Assembly (NCBI GenBank): GCA_026713505.1
Contig: JAPOOH010000387.1
Coordinates: forward strand, 1-38,356
From: Chloroflexota bacterium
GTDB lineage: Bacteria > Chloroflexota > Dehalococcoidia > Lucifugimonadales > Australimonadaceae
Direction of reading: 5' to 3'
Length of the DNA: 38,356 nucleotides
Part shown: piece by piece, positions 8,414-17,106 of the stretch
Numbering within the stretch: position 1 is the stretch's first letter
Layout of the letters: each line of letters starts with the position of its first letter
Made by a program: the position numbers and the translations under genes
Notes under the pieces: model-generated
Database searches by the model: none
The model's input: only the letters and a program-made list of their open reading frames with translations
Told to the model about the DNA's origin: nothing

Positions 8414-9607
8414 ATGGACAACAGTCTGCGCGGCGCGGCTGCGATAGTCGGAATAGGAGAGTTGAAACCGGAGCGTACCCGTCCCGGCAGGGATGCGATG
8501 AGCCTGCTGGCCGAAGCCGCGTACCTGGCTATCCAGGACGCCGGACTTACCAAGGCCGACATCGACGGAATGATCGTCGACCCGGAGTTGGCCGTAGGAA
8601 GTGGTGGGGGTTACGCGCCCCGGATGGCCGAGTACATGGGCATCTATCCCATCTGGGCGACAGGCTGCGACGCACAAGGCGCAGCAGGGGTTGCGATGGC
8701 GTTGCAGGCTGCCGCCTACGTCAACGCAGGCCTGGCCAGATACGTCCTGTGCGGTATGGGTGCGGCAGTAGACCCCGCGGTGCGCCGCAGGCCTGCAGCC
8801 GGGGGACGGACCGAAACCGCGACTACGGAGTTCCAGGTGCCCTTTGGTCCCACAGTCGGGGCGAATGGCTGGTACGCCATGATCGCCAAGCGGTACGAGG
8901 CGCTGTACGGGGCCACCGTGGAGAAGCGCGCGAAGGTATCCGTCGATTTCCGCTACAACGCCAACCACAACCCCATGGCGATCTTCCACGACGTACCCAT
9001 CACGATGGACGACGTGGTGAACTCCCGCATCGTCGCTGACCCGCTTCATCTGCTGGAGTGCGTGATGCCCTGCGCCGGGGGATGCGCCTTTGTGGTTACC
9101 AGTGCGGAGATCGCGCAGAGTCTGCCTCACGAACCGGCCTACATCCTCGGCGGCGGTCTTGGGATACTGCGGGGTAACCTGACGCATGTCGGGGAGATAA
9201 CGGTCAGCCCCGTTGGACGCGGAGCTAGAAAGGCATTCTCCATGGCAGGCTACGGGCCGTCCGATGTCCAGGTGATGGAAATATACGACTCGTTCACCAT
9301 CACCGTGATGTGCGAATTGGAGGAGTCCGGGTTCTGCAGGAAAGGCGAGGCCGCGGACTGGATACAGGGGCACGACCTCACCTTCAAGGGTGACAAGCCG
9401 ATGAACACGCATGGAGGCCAACTGTCCTACGGTCAGGCCTCGACGGCAGGAGGCTGCGCCCAGGTCACGGAGGCCGTAAGACAGATCAGGCGGGACGGCG
9501 GCGAGCATCAGGTGCCTGGGCCAACTGACCTGATTTACGTCACTGGTTCGGGCGGCGCGTTCTCCCAGCAGTCCGCGATGCTGCTCGGCAGCAAGGCAAC
9601 GCTGTAG
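8414..9607 (+). CDS. Thiolase-like protein (SCP-x/lipid-transfer type), possible retro-aldolase
   Basis: This 397-residue protein belongs to the thiolase superfamily, in the SCP-x-like group that pairs with DUF35 proteins. The N-terminus (AAIVGIGELKPERTRPGRDA) and the motifs YDSFTITV and NTHGGQLS are typical. Cys85 in ATGCDAQG sits where the nucleophilic Cys of thiolases is expected. The C-terminal GHP motif that carries the catalytic His in true thiolases is absent; that segment reads LSYGQAST, with Tyr339. In steroid side-chain degradation, related Ltp2-type proteins with a DUF35 partner work as aldolases rather than thiolases, so C-C cleavage of a hydroxyacyl-CoA is a fair alternative (inference). 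The start at 8414 is chosen because GAAGG lies 8 bases upstream and the family begins there; a 12-codon upstream extension is possible. The DUF35 gene follows 21 bases later. Confidence 0.85.
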   Translation: MDNSLRGAAAIVGIGELKPERTRPGRDAMSLLAEAAYLAIQDAGLTKADIDGMIVDPELAVGSGGGYAPRMAEYMGIYPIWATGCDAQGAAGVAMALQAAAYVNAGLARYVLCGMGAAVDPAVRRRPAAGGRTETATTEFQVPFGPTVGANGWYAMIAKRYEALYGATVEKRAKVSVDFRYNANHNPMAIFHDVPITMDDVVNSRIVADPLHLLECVMPCAGGCAFVVTSAEIAQSLPHEPAYILGGGLGILRGNLTHVGEITVSPVGRGARKAFSMAGYGPSDVQVMEIYDSFTITVMCELEESGFCRKGEAADWIQGHDLTFKGDKPMNTHGGQLSYGQASTAGGCAQVTEAVRQIRRDGGEHQVPGPTDLIYVTGSGGAFSQQSAMLLGSKATL

Positions 9608-9628
9608 CAGCGAGCGAAGCGAGTGCAC

Positions 9629-10057
9629 ATGACTACCGATGCCGAATACAAAAAGCCGTTGCCTACCCCCAGCGCCGTGAGCCAGCCCTTCTGGGATGCC
9701 GCCAGGGAGCACCGGCTCCTGTACCAACGCTGCCGGTTATGCGGCACACGGGTGTTCTACCCGCGCGACATCTGTCCGGGCCCACAGTGTTTCGGCGTCG
9801 GTACGTTGGAATGGGTGGAGTCTACCGGCAACGGGTGGGTGTACTCCTACACCGTCTCCTACCAGCCGGCGCACCCGGGGTTCGCTGACGACGTCCCCTA
9901 CGTGCTGGCCATCGTGGAACTGGACGAGGGATGGCGGATGAACACGAACATCGTCAACTCCGAGCACGACAGCATCGAGGTCGGAGCGCGAGTTGAAGTG
10001 GTCTGGGACGACGTTACGCCGGAGTTCACGCTGCCAAAGTTCCAACTCAAGGGCTGA
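9629..10057 (+). CDS. DUF35 zinc-ribbon/OB-fold acyl-CoA-binding partner protein
   Basis: This 142-residue protein has the two-part DUF35 layout. An N-terminal zinc ribbon carries Cys35, Cys38, Cys49 and Cys54 (CRLC then CPGPQC), and an OB-fold spans about 55-142 with the usual GWVYSYTVSY strand. Members of this family bind the CoA part of substrates and form a stable complex with thiolase-like proteins; the gene directly upstream is such a protein. Start choice: GTG at 9623 and ATG at 9629 are in the same frame, and ATG is preferred. The gene lies between the thiolase-like gene and the double CoA-transferase, all on one strand. The family is secure; the substrate is unknown. Confidence 0.9.
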   Translation: MTTDAEYKKPLPTPSAVSQPFWDAAREHRLLYQRCRLCGTRVFYPRDICPGPQCFGVGTLEWVESTGNGWVYSYTVSYQPAHPGFADDVPYVLAIVELDEGWRMNTNIVNSEHDSIEVGARVEVVWDDVTPEFTLPKFQLKG

Positions 10058-10125
10058 CTACCGCCGGGCAGGCGTGCGACCAGTACTGGGCTTTCTCGTC
10101 GACAAGATACGGAAGGAGTTGACGT

Positions 10126-12498
10126 ATGGCGCAGGAGCAGACCGCTCTGGGGACATTCCGGATCCTCGACCTTGCACAGGGGCTGGGCCAGTACGCGACC
10201 AGGCTTCTCGCAGACCTCGGTGCTGAAGTGGTCCGCGTTGAGCCTCCGAACGGCGGAACTGCGCGGAGGGCATCACCCTTCGCGGGCGATCTGCCCGGGC
10301 CCAACCGAAGCCTCGCCTTCCTACATCTCAATGCCAACAAGCGGAGCGTCGTCCTCGACGTGGAAGACGAGGACGACCGCACCAGGCTGCTCCACCTCGC
10401 GTCTGGCGCGGACGCGTTGGTGGAAGACTTCTCACCCGGCTACCTGGAAGAGTTGGGGCTCGGCTACCCGCAGATCCAGGACGCGAACCCGGCGGTCGTC
10501 TACACCTCCGTCACGCCGTTCGGACAGGTGGGCCCCCATGCAAGGATGCAGGGCAGCGACCTGATCGCGCAGGCGATGTCCGACTGGTTGTGGAACGTTG
10601 GCGACGAGGGAGACCACCCCTGTGCGGCACCGGGCGACCCCGGCATGCACATCGGCGGCACCCACGGTGCGCTGGGCACGCTCCTGGCCCTGTACGCCCG
10701 ACGACGAACTGGCAGAGGGCAGCATGTGGACGTATCGGTCCAGGAGGCGATGACCGCATCGGCATCGTCATTCCCCATCGGACGCTTTTCGGCTGCTACC
10801 CAGATCATGCGCCGGATGGGTTCCGACACCAATGCCGCGGGGGTCAATTGCTATCCGTGCTCGGACGGGTATGCGCAGATGAACATCCACTTCGCGCAAC
10901 TGTGGCAGAAACTGGTTGAGTGGATAGACCATCCCGTGCTGAAGGACCCCTACTGGCTGAGCATAGAGGCCCGGAGCGAAAGCGCTGACGTGGCTGAAGA
11001 GATCATCAAGGAGTTCACCGCCTCAATGACCACCGAGGAATTCGTGAGCGGAGGGCGGAGCCGGGGGCTGCCCGTCGCTCCGGTGAACACGTTTTCCGAT
11101 GTGCGGCGCAGCCCGGTGCTCCTGGGACGCAACTGGTTCAAGGACGTCGTCCACCCGGAACTGCGAGAGATCAGTATGCCCGGGTTCCCATGGACGATGA
11201 GCGCGACGCCTCCTCGATACTTCCGGTCAGGCCCTCTCCTCGGTGAGCATACTGAAGACGTGTTGCAGGCGGCCGGGACCGACGCCCACCGACCAGTAGC
11301 AGGAGTCGAGCGACAGGAAGGCCCGCCGCTGAAGGGGGTTCGCGTCATCGACCTGACGCGGGCATGGGCCGGACCGTTCTGCACTCGATTGCTTGCCGAC
11401 TACGGTGCCGAGGTCATCAAGATCGAGTCTGGAAAGTTCGACACGCAGCGTGAGGGACGCGCCGGGACGTACACAGAGCTCAACCGCAACAAGGTGAGCA
11501 TCACTATCGACCTTCACCACCCGGAGGGGCAGGCACTCGTCAAACGTCTGGCAGAGCAGAGCGACGTCCTGGTGAACAACTACCGCCCGGGGACGCTGGA
11601 GCGGTTCAACCTCGGCTACGAGGACCTCCGCAAGGTCAACCCGAACATCATCGTCCTAAGCATGCCGGGCTACGGCAGCACCGGACCAGGGCGGCTGTTC
11701 GCATCTCACGGAGCGCAGCTCATGGCCGACTCTGGCATGTACTACATCTGGGGCCAACCGCACACACCCGTGGAACGACGTGGAAGGGCAGCCATCCCCG
11801 ACTTCCTTGGAGGCGCACAGGGCGCCCTGGCCGTGACGGCCGCCCTTCATGCCAGGGACACCATCGGGGCCGGGCAGGAGATCGAGATTGCCCAACTGGA
11901 AGCACTTGTCGCTGCGCTTGGCGTTGGGCTGCTGGATTCCTCCGTCAACAGCCGTGACTGGGAACCTTCCGGCAACAGGAAGACCGACGCCGCGCCCTAC
12001 GATGTCTACGCCTGCCGAGGGCGCGATGCCTACTGCGCCATCACGTGTGTTACCGATGACCAATGGGAAGCACTCTGCCGCGCCATGGGCGCCGCTCACC
12101 TGGCGAACGATGCGCGCTTCGGAAGCCTGGCGGACCGGACAGAGAACGCCGATGCGCTGGACGAGATCATCACGGCGTGGACCAGCGACCTCACTCCGAG
12201 GCAGGTGATGTATCTGCTGCAGAAAGAAGGCGCACCCGCCGCAGTGGTGCAGACGGGCGAGGACGTGTACTTCGACGTCCACCTCCGCGAACGCGGCTTC
12301 GTCGTCCCGGTTGACGACCCGGAATCAGGCCCCATGGCTGTCACCGGGCTTTCGATTCACCTTTCGGAGACCCCCGGACGGCGGGAGATGGCTGGAAGGC
12401 CGGTGTTCGGTGGCGCGAACGACTACGTGTTCGGCACCTTGCTCAAGCTGACTTCAGAGGAGCGGCGAAGGCTCGAAGAGGCCGAGGCCATAGCTTGA
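10126..12498 (+). CDS. Double-domain family III (CaiB/BaiF) CoA-transferase
   Basis: This 790-residue protein has two complete family III CoA-transferase domains in one chain, where the common form is one domain of about 400 residues acting as an interlocked dimer. Domain 1 covers about 7-385 and domain 2 about 402-790. Each begins with the family pattern (FRILDLAQGLGQYATRLLADLGAEV and GVRVIDLTRAWAGPFCTRLLADYGAEV, quoted in part). The aspartate that forms the acyl anhydride with CoA is placed at Asp171 (PGDPGMHIGG) and Asp559 (IPDFLGGAQG), so both halves look competent. Each half has GEHT or an equivalent near its end. Such proteins move CoA between carboxylic acids without ATP. AAGGAG precedes the ATG by 7 bases. 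The gene follows the thiolase-like/DUF35 pair and precedes an enolase-superfamily gene. Confidence 0.92.
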   Translation: MAQEQTALGTFRILDLAQGLGQYATRLLADLGAEVVRVEPPNGGTARRASPFAGDLPGPNRSLAFLHLNANKRSVVLDVEDEDDRTRLLHLASGADALVEDFSPGYLEELGLGYPQIQDANPAVVYTSVTPFGQVGPHARMQGSDLIAQAMSDWLWNVGDEGDHPCAAPGDPGMHIGGTHGALGTLLALYARRRTGRGQHVDVSVQEAMTASASSFPIGRFSAATQIMRRMGSDTNAAGVNCYPCSDGYAQMNIHFAQLWQKLVEWIDHPVLKDPYWLSIEARSESADVAEEIIKEFTASMTTEEFVSGGRSRGLPVAPVNTFSDVRRSPVLLGRNWFKDVVHPELREISMPGFPWTMSATPPRYFRSGPLLGEHTEDVLQAAGTDAHRPVAGVERQEGPPLKGVRVIDLTRAWAGPFCTRLLADYGAEVIKIESGKFDTQREGRAGTYTELNRNKVSITIDLHHPEGQALVKRLAEQSDVLVNNYRPGTLERFNLGYEDLRKVNPNIIVLSMPGYGSTGPGRLFASHGAQLMADSGMYYIWGQPHTPVERRGRAAIPDFLGGAQGALAVTAALHARDTIGAGQEIEIAQLEALVAALGVGLLDSSVNSRDWEPSGNRKTDAAPYDVYACRGRDAYCAITCVTDDQWEALCRAMGAAHLANDARFGSLADRTENADALDEIITAWTSDLTPRQVMYLLQKEGAPAAVVQTGEDVYFDVHLRERGFVVPVDDPESGPMAVTGLSIHLSETPGRREMAGRPVFGGANDYVFGTLLKLTSEERRRLEEAEAIA

Positions 12499-12535
12499 TC
12501 TCCCGCGCGCAGGGCCAGGAGGGAACAGAACTCCC

Positions 12536-13636
12536 ATGAAGATCACCAGCGTCGAACCCATCCTTGTTGCACTGCCCTACGAGCACGGCGCCCCTAAGCC
12601 GGACATGGGTGGCACCGGCCAACGACGTGAGATGCAGGACGCCCTCTTCGTAAAGGTCGAAACGGACGAAGGGATCACAGGTTGGGGAGAAGCGTTCAGT
12701 TTCGCAACTGTGCCAGTGACGGTCCCAGCCATCGAGCGCGCGATAGGACCGCTTGCAGTGGGACAGGACCCTACCGACATCGAGGGTGTCAGCGAGGACA
12801 TCAAGCGGCGCTGTCAGAACATGATGCGCGGTGGACCAGCCCGATTTGCGCTCTCAGGGATAGAGATCGCCATGTGGGACATACTGGGCAAAGTGAACAA
12901 CAAGCCGGTCTGGCAGATGCTGGGAGGAACCCCCAAGGACACCGTTGAGGCATACGCCAGCCTGTTCCGCCTGCACGAGCCGGCAACCGTTTACCGCATC
13001 GTGTCGAGGGCCCATGAGCGCGGGTACAGGAAGGTGAAACTGCACGAACGAACGGTCGAAGCCGTAGCCGCCGCCCGCGATGCATTGGGGCCGGGTGTGC
13101 CGTTGATGGTGGACACGAACTGCGCGTGGTACCCCGACGAGGCCGTCGCGATGGCGAAGCGGATGCACCCCTACGACATCGCCTGGCTGGAGGAGCCGGT
13201 CTCGCCGCCCGACGACTACGATGGCCTCGCTCGCGTCCGCCGCGAGGGAGGAGTGCCCATCGCCAACGGCGAGAACATCGGAAACCCGTACGACGTGAGG
13301 TGGATGGCCGCACGCGAAGCCGTAGACATCGTCCAGCCGTCCGTGGTGAAACACGGAGGCATCGCCGACGTCATGCGCATGGTTGAGATTGCCGAGTCCG
13401 CGGGGATGCGAGCCGTGCCGCATTGCCCGTTCGTCGGGCCAGGGCTGCTGGCAACGATCCACATCGTCGCTGCCATGCAGAACGAGGTGCCATGCGAGCA
13501 CCGCTACTGTGACCTGCTGGCCAGTCCGATGGGCGATGCCGTCGTGGCGAAGGACGGCCGTCTGAGCGTGCCAACCGGTCCCGGTCTCGGCGTCGACCCT
13601 GACCCGGAGGTCCTCGAACGATATCGGGTGGCGTGA
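12536..13636 (+). CDS. Mandelate racemase/muconate lactonizing enzyme family protein (enolase superfamily)
   Basis: This 366-residue enzyme of the enolase superfamily abstracts a proton next to a carboxylate and stabilises the enolate with Mg2+; typical outcomes are sugar-acid dehydration or racemisation. The N-terminal capping domain covers about 1-125 and the barrel follows. Metal ligands appear as Asp193 (MVDTN), Glu219/220 (WLEEP) and Glu246 (NGEN). An Asp264/His296 dyad (VDIVQPS and VPHCPF) is present, as in the mandelate racemase subgroup. The barrel-strand-2 base motif, usually KxK, reads KLH (168-170), so the second base is a His. It is the last gene of the rightward operon and converges with the cupin gene. 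The exact substrate cannot be assigned. The ATG at 12536 has AGGAGGG about 12 bases upstream, a rather long spacing. Confidence 0.88.
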   Translation: MKITSVEPILVALPYEHGAPKPDMGGTGQRREMQDALFVKVETDEGITGWGEAFSFATVPVTVPAIERAIGPLAVGQDPTDIEGVSEDIKRRCQNMMRGGPARFALSGIEIAMWDILGKVNNKPVWQMLGGTPKDTVEAYASLFRLHEPATVYRIVSRAHERGYRKVKLHERTVEAVAAARDALGPGVPLMVDTNCAWYPDEAVAMAKRMHPYDIAWLEEPVSPPDDYDGLARVRREGGVPIANGENIGNPYDVRWMAAREAVDIVQPSVVKHGGIADVMRMVEIAESAGMRAVPHCPFVGPGLLATIHIVAAMQNEVPCEHRYCDLLASPMGDAVVAKDGRLSVPTGPGLGVDPDPEVLERYRVA

Positions 13637-13667
13637 AGCGCTCGATGCGCGCGCGACCTCGCTTCAC
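13633..13667. terminator. Inverted repeat spanning both convergent stop codons
   Basis: GTGAAGCG (13633-13640) is matched exactly by CGCTTCAC (13660-13667), an 8-bp stem around a 19-base loop. The left arm contains the TGA of the enolase-superfamily gene and the right arm contains the TGA of the cupin gene on the other strand. It could end transcription from both sides. No T-run follows on either strand, so the termination role is tentative. Confidence 0.35.
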
Positions 13668-14035
13668 TCCGCACTCTCTGCGCGGCTCGGTCCGACACGG
13701 ACATCCCCGGTGTTGGGGTCGCTCGCCCCGACGTGCAGGATCCGCAGCGGTTCCTCGCCTGAACTCGCGAACCAGTACCTGAACCCGTGTGGGATCAGGA
13801 TGCCTTCGTCCTTGCCCAGCTCCGCCAGGACAACGTCGCCCTCGCTGTAGAACCTCACCCTGCCCTCCAGGACCAGGAAGAAACCATCACTGGATGTATG
13901 GCTGTGCAGCCTGTTCTCTCCCCCCTCCTTCACCAGTTGCATGTCCGCCGCAAGGCGGTCAGTCCTGCAGAGCATGGTGAGGTTCTTTGACCGATCATTG
14001 GACGGCACCTCGTAGCGAAACACCTGTGGTTCCAA
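13664..14035 (-). CDS. Small cupin-domain protein
   Basis: This 123-residue single-domain cupin has metal-binding residues in the first cupin motif (His44 and His46 in LHSHTSSDGFF, then Glu57 in LEGRV). The second motif contributes His83 (IPHGFRYWF). Such proteins range from isomerases to metabolite sensors; the function here cannot be read. The start codon is TTG at 14035, supported by a GAGGAGG ribosome site 8 bases upstream. It is the last gene of the long leftward operon, 74 bases beyond the alpha/beta hydrolase start, so a role in the same catabolic pathway is likely but unproven. Confidence 0.8.
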   Translation of the reverse strand: MEPQVFRYEVPSNDRSKNLTMLCRTDRLAADMQLVKEGGENRLHSHTSSDGFFLVLEGRVRFYSEGDVVLAELGKDEGILIPHGFRYWFASSGEEPLRILHVGASDPNTGDVRVGPSRAESAE

Positions 14036-14109
14036 GACGACTACCTCCTCAACAGGATGGGGCCAGGCACTCAGGTTGCCAGCCTATCGCACGCACTGAT
14101 GAGCGCGGG

Positions 14110-15027
14110 CTACGTCGCGTCAACCTCATCCAGGAAGGCCAGCACGGCCTCCTCGAACGCTATCGGGTTGTCGCCGGGAACGCGATGCCCCGCGTTCGCG
14201 ACTTCTACGAGCCGGCTGTTGCCGTTGCGCTCCAGCATCCGCTCTGCAACCTCGCTGCTCAGCACGTCGCTCTGCTGCCCACGAACGATGAGCGTGGGGC
14301 AGGCGATACGCTCCCAGAGCTCCCAGCGGGACGCGGAGTCCTCCCTCACACCCTGACGTTGAGCGCGACGGGCCGGGTCTCTGAGGACAGGGTCATACTT
14401 CCACGTCCATTTCCCATCGGGGCGCTGCATGAGGCTGTGCCGCAGGGAGCCTCTGATCTGCCACTCCGGGCGGAAGGGGCTGTACTCAATAACACGCTGG
14501 ACGAACTCCTCGTACGTGTCCAGGACGTCCTTCTGGACGACGAAGTTATTGACGGCTCGTTCGCCGCCCCGGGCAGGCTCCGGGCCTACGTCAACAACGA
14601 CCAACGCCTTGACCCTGTCCGGATGGGTGGCTGCATAGGCCACCGAGTTACTGCCACCCATCGACAGCCCGATAAGGACAAATCTCTCCATACCGAGGTG
14701 GTCTACGAAGCTCCCCACGTCCCCGACGTAGGACGTCCGGTCGTACTCCCCGTCTGGCGCCCACGCGCTGTCGCCGTGGCCGCGCTGATCGAGAGCGATG
14801 ACACGATAGCGAGTGCACAACGCCAGGGCGGTGAAGTCCCACATGTGAGCGTTCTGGGCGGCGCCATGCAGGCACAGGAGCCAGGGCTTGTCTTCGCTGC
14901 CCCAGTCCAGGTAGTGGAGTCGGATGCCGATGTCTGCGTAGCGGCTGACGGGCAACCTGTGGTCCGCGATCGTGACTCCCACGGTGGCTGCTGCTTCATG
15001 CAGTGACAATTCGTTGCGTGTCGTCAA
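14110..15027 (-). CDS. Alpha/beta-hydrolase fold enzyme
   Basis: This 305-residue alpha/beta hydrolase has a full catalytic triad: Ser122 in the nucleophile elbow GLSMGG, Asp254 (GQQSDVLS) and His281 (ANAGHRVPG). The oxyanion segment is LHGAAQN near residue 54, and ALDQRGHGDS is the usual family stretch. A lid of about 90 residues lies between 140 and 235. Likely activities are ester, lactone or C-C bond hydrolysis. The start is TTG at 15027, preceded by GGAGG with 5 bases spacing. It lies 39 bases after the enoyl-CoA hydratase in the leftward operon, suggesting a hydrolytic step on a ring-opened or thioester intermediate (inference). No signal peptide is seen. Confidence 0.88.
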   Translation of the reverse strand: MTTRNELSLHEAAATVGVTIADHRLPVSRYADIGIRLHYLDWGSEDKPWLLCLHGAAQNAHMWDFTALALCTRYRVIALDQRGHGDSAWAPDGEYDRTSYVGDVGSFVDHLGMERFVLIGLSMGGSNSVAYAATHPDRVKALVVVDVGPEPARGGERAVNNFVVQKDVLDTYEEFVQRVIEYSPFRPEWQIRGSLRHSLMQRPDGKWTWKYDPVLRDPARRAQRQGVREDSASRWELWERIACPTLIVRGQQSDVLSSEVAERMLERNGNSRLVEVANAGHRVPGDNPIAFEEAVLAFLDEVDAT

Positions 15028-15066
15028 TTTGTCCTCCGGCGGGGCCTCTCGTGGTCGGCTCCGGCC

Positions 15067-15840
15067 TCAGCGTCCCTTGAATTCAGGCTTTCGCTTCTCG
15101 GCAAACGCCTGCAGCCCTTCCTGGGCATCTTCGGTGCCGCGGCCTATGTGTCCCAGCAATTCCGACATGCGGATGGCGTCCCTGAAGGACATCTCACGCG
15201 ACCTGTAGACGATCTCCTTGACCGCTTTCACGGCAAGGGGAGGGCTGGCCGCGATACGGTTGGCGAGATCGAATGCGGCTTCCAGCAGTTCGTCCTGCGG
15301 CACGACTCGATTCACCAGGCCCCACTGAAGCGCCTGATCGGCCTTGACCCGGTCACCGGTGAGGAGCATCTCCAGCGCCGCGCCCAGCGGAATAAGACCG
15401 GGGAGGCGCTGGGGCGCACCCATGCCGGGAGGAAACCCATACTTAATCTCAGGGATGCCGAACTCCGCATTCTCTGAGGCGATGCGTATATCGCAGGCGA
15501 GCGCCAGCATGCAGCCGCCCCCGATGGCATAGCCGTTTACGGCGGCGATGATGGGTTTTCGCAGTTCCAAACCGTTGATGATGGTGAGGGGGCTCGGGTC
15601 CCAAACAGAACTCGGTCCTCCTACACGACCGGACCGGGCAGCGTTCTTGAGGTTCCCACCCGCAGAGAAGGCCCGCTCGCCAGCCCCCGTTATGATGGCG
15701 CAGCGGAGTTCGTCGTCTGCCGCGTAGTCAGCCAGGCGATCGTACAGCAGTTCCGTGGTCATCCCCAGGTTGAGGTCGTTGTCGCCCTCCATCGTGAGGA
15801 GTGCAACGTACCCGTGCTTCTCATAGTGGACCTCGGCCAT
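15067..15840 (-). CDS. Enoyl-CoA hydratase/isomerase (crotonase family)
   Basis: This 257-residue crotonase-fold enzyme has the oxyanion-hole segments SAGGNLK (59-65) and NGYAIGGG (102-109). Two acidic residues match the catalytic pair of true hydratases: Glu131 (GIPEIKYGF) and Glu157 (AALEMLLTG). It therefore probably hydrates an enoyl-CoA rather than only isomerising it. The ATG at 15840 follows AGG with 7 bases spacing; an in-frame GTG one codon earlier is possible. It is flanked by a CoA-transferase and the alpha/beta hydrolase, consistent with a sequence of CoA activation, hydration and hydrolysis. Confidence 0.92.
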   Translation of the reverse strand: MAEVHYEKHGYVALLTMEGDNDLNLGMTTELLYDRLADYAADDELRCAIITGAGERAFSAGGNLKNAARSGRVGGPSSVWDPSPLTIINGLELRKPIIAAVNGYAIGGGCMLALACDIRIASENAEFGIPEIKYGFPPGMGAPQRLPGLIPLGAALEMLLTGDRVKADQALQWGLVNRVVPQDELLEAAFDLANRIAASPPLAVKAVKEIVYRSREMSFRDAIRMSELLGHIGRGTEDAQEGLQAFAEKRKPEFKGR

Positions 15841-15885
15841 CACGGCACCTGCTTTCGTCGGTGGTCGGCGTACGCTGAGTTGGGG

Positions 15886-17046
15886 CTAGACCACGCCTGC
15901 GGTGCGCAGCCCTTCGACCTCTTCGGTTGAGTAACCCAGACCACTCAGCACCTGGTCCGTATGCTCACCCAGCAGAGGAGGCGGCCGGTGTTCCACAGGG
16001 TCAACCCCCGACATGGTGAATGGAGGAGCGAACGAGAGCACAGGCCCCATCTCGGGATGGTTGACCCTGACGAACATGTTGTTCTCCACCATCTGGGGTT
16101 CGTAGAAGACCTCCTCACGCTCGAGCACCGGAGCGACGGGGACATCCGCCTCATCGAGCAGCTTGAGCCACTCCTTCGAGGGCCTGGTTTCGAACACTGC
16201 CTCGATAACCGGGTATATCTCCTCGCGGAATTCCCTTGTGCTGTTGTTGGGAAGCTTCGCCCGGGGGTCTTCTGCTATGTGCGGCAGGTCGAGCACCATG
16301 CATAAGCGGTAGAACTGCGCCGGACGGAGGGCGGTCACGTTGACGTAGACATCATCAGCACACCGGTAGATGCCGTAGGCAGGCATCTCAAGTTCGCGTA
16401 CGGGCTTGTCCGAGTTTTCGAACTTGACCAGGTTGGTCATCTGCATAGCTATCGCAGCGTGCAGGAGCGATGTCTCAATCAATTGTCCGCGTCCGGTCTT
16501 CTCGCGCTGGAGGAGTGCCAGCGTGATGGCGTAGCCCAGCAGCATCGGTATCGACGGGTCCGAGAGGAAAATACCCGTGCTCACCGGCACACCGTTCTCC
16601 CAACGCCGGTACTGTGCGCCTGAGAATCCCTGGGTCAGCCGGTCGTAGCCGGGTTTGCCTGCGTACGGGCCTCTACTGCCGTACGCACTGATAGATGCGT
16701 AGACGAGCCGGGGGTTGATCGCCTGGACCGATTCGTAGTCCACTCCGAGTTTCTTCGCTGCGGGGAGACGCATGTTTCCGATCAGGATGTCGGATGATTC
16801 GGCAAGTTTCCTGAATACATCCTTGCCTTCGGGAGCGGCCAGGTTCAACGTGAGGCTCTGCTTGTTCCGGTTCTGCACGACGTAACCCGTGCCGCCGTCG
16901 GAGGCCGGGTCGGCAGAAGCGGACCGAGGCGGGGGTTCCACCCTGATGACCTCGGCGCCCTGGTCGGCCAGGTAGACCGCCGTGCCTGGGCCGGCTATGC
17001 CCGTCGTGAGGTCGATTACCCTTATTCCATCGAGTGCGTGAGGCAT
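15886..17046 (-). CDS. Family III CoA-transferase (CaiB/BaiF), single domain
   Basis: This 386-residue protein is a standard-length family III CoA-transferase. It begins MPHALDGIRVIDLTTGIAGP and has the conserved QNRNKQSLTLNL segment and the C-terminal PPLLGEHT. The catalytic aspartate is placed at Asp163 (IFLSDPSIPM). It would carry CoA from a donor thioester to an acid substrate. GGAGGAG lies just before the ATG. The gene sits between an amidohydrolase and the enoyl-CoA hydratase. It is clearly distinct in sequence from the other CoA-transferase of this operon at 18248-19471, so the two probably act on different acids. Confidence 0.93.
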   Translation of the reverse strand: MPHALDGIRVIDLTTGIAGPGTAVYLADQGAEVIRVEPPPRSASADPASDGGTGYVVQNRNKQSLTLNLAAPEGKDVFRKLAESSDILIGNMRLPAAKKLGVDYESVQAINPRLVYASISAYGSRGPYAGKPGYDRLTQGFSGAQYRRWENGVPVSTGIFLSDPSIPMLLGYAITLALLQREKTGRGQLIETSLLHAAIAMQMTNLVKFENSDKPVRELEMPAYGIYRCADDVYVNVTALRPAQFYRLCMVLDLPHIAEDPRAKLPNNSTREFREEIYPVIEAVFETRPSKEWLKLLDEADVPVAPVLEREEVFYEPQMVENNMFVRVNHPEMGPVLSFAPPFTMSGVDPVEHRPPPLLGEHTDQVLSGLGYSTEEVEGLRTAGVV

Positions 17047-17106
17047 GGTCTCCTCCCCATCTGCAGCGCGCTCGGCAGTAGTACCCCGCGATGTGCCGCC
17101 GGACCC

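Noticed and set aside
8291..9727. Minus-strand open frame of 478 codons opposite the thiolase-like gene
   Set aside because: It is antisense to a clear family member, has no recognisable domain, and long shadow frames are expected in GC-rich coding DNA.
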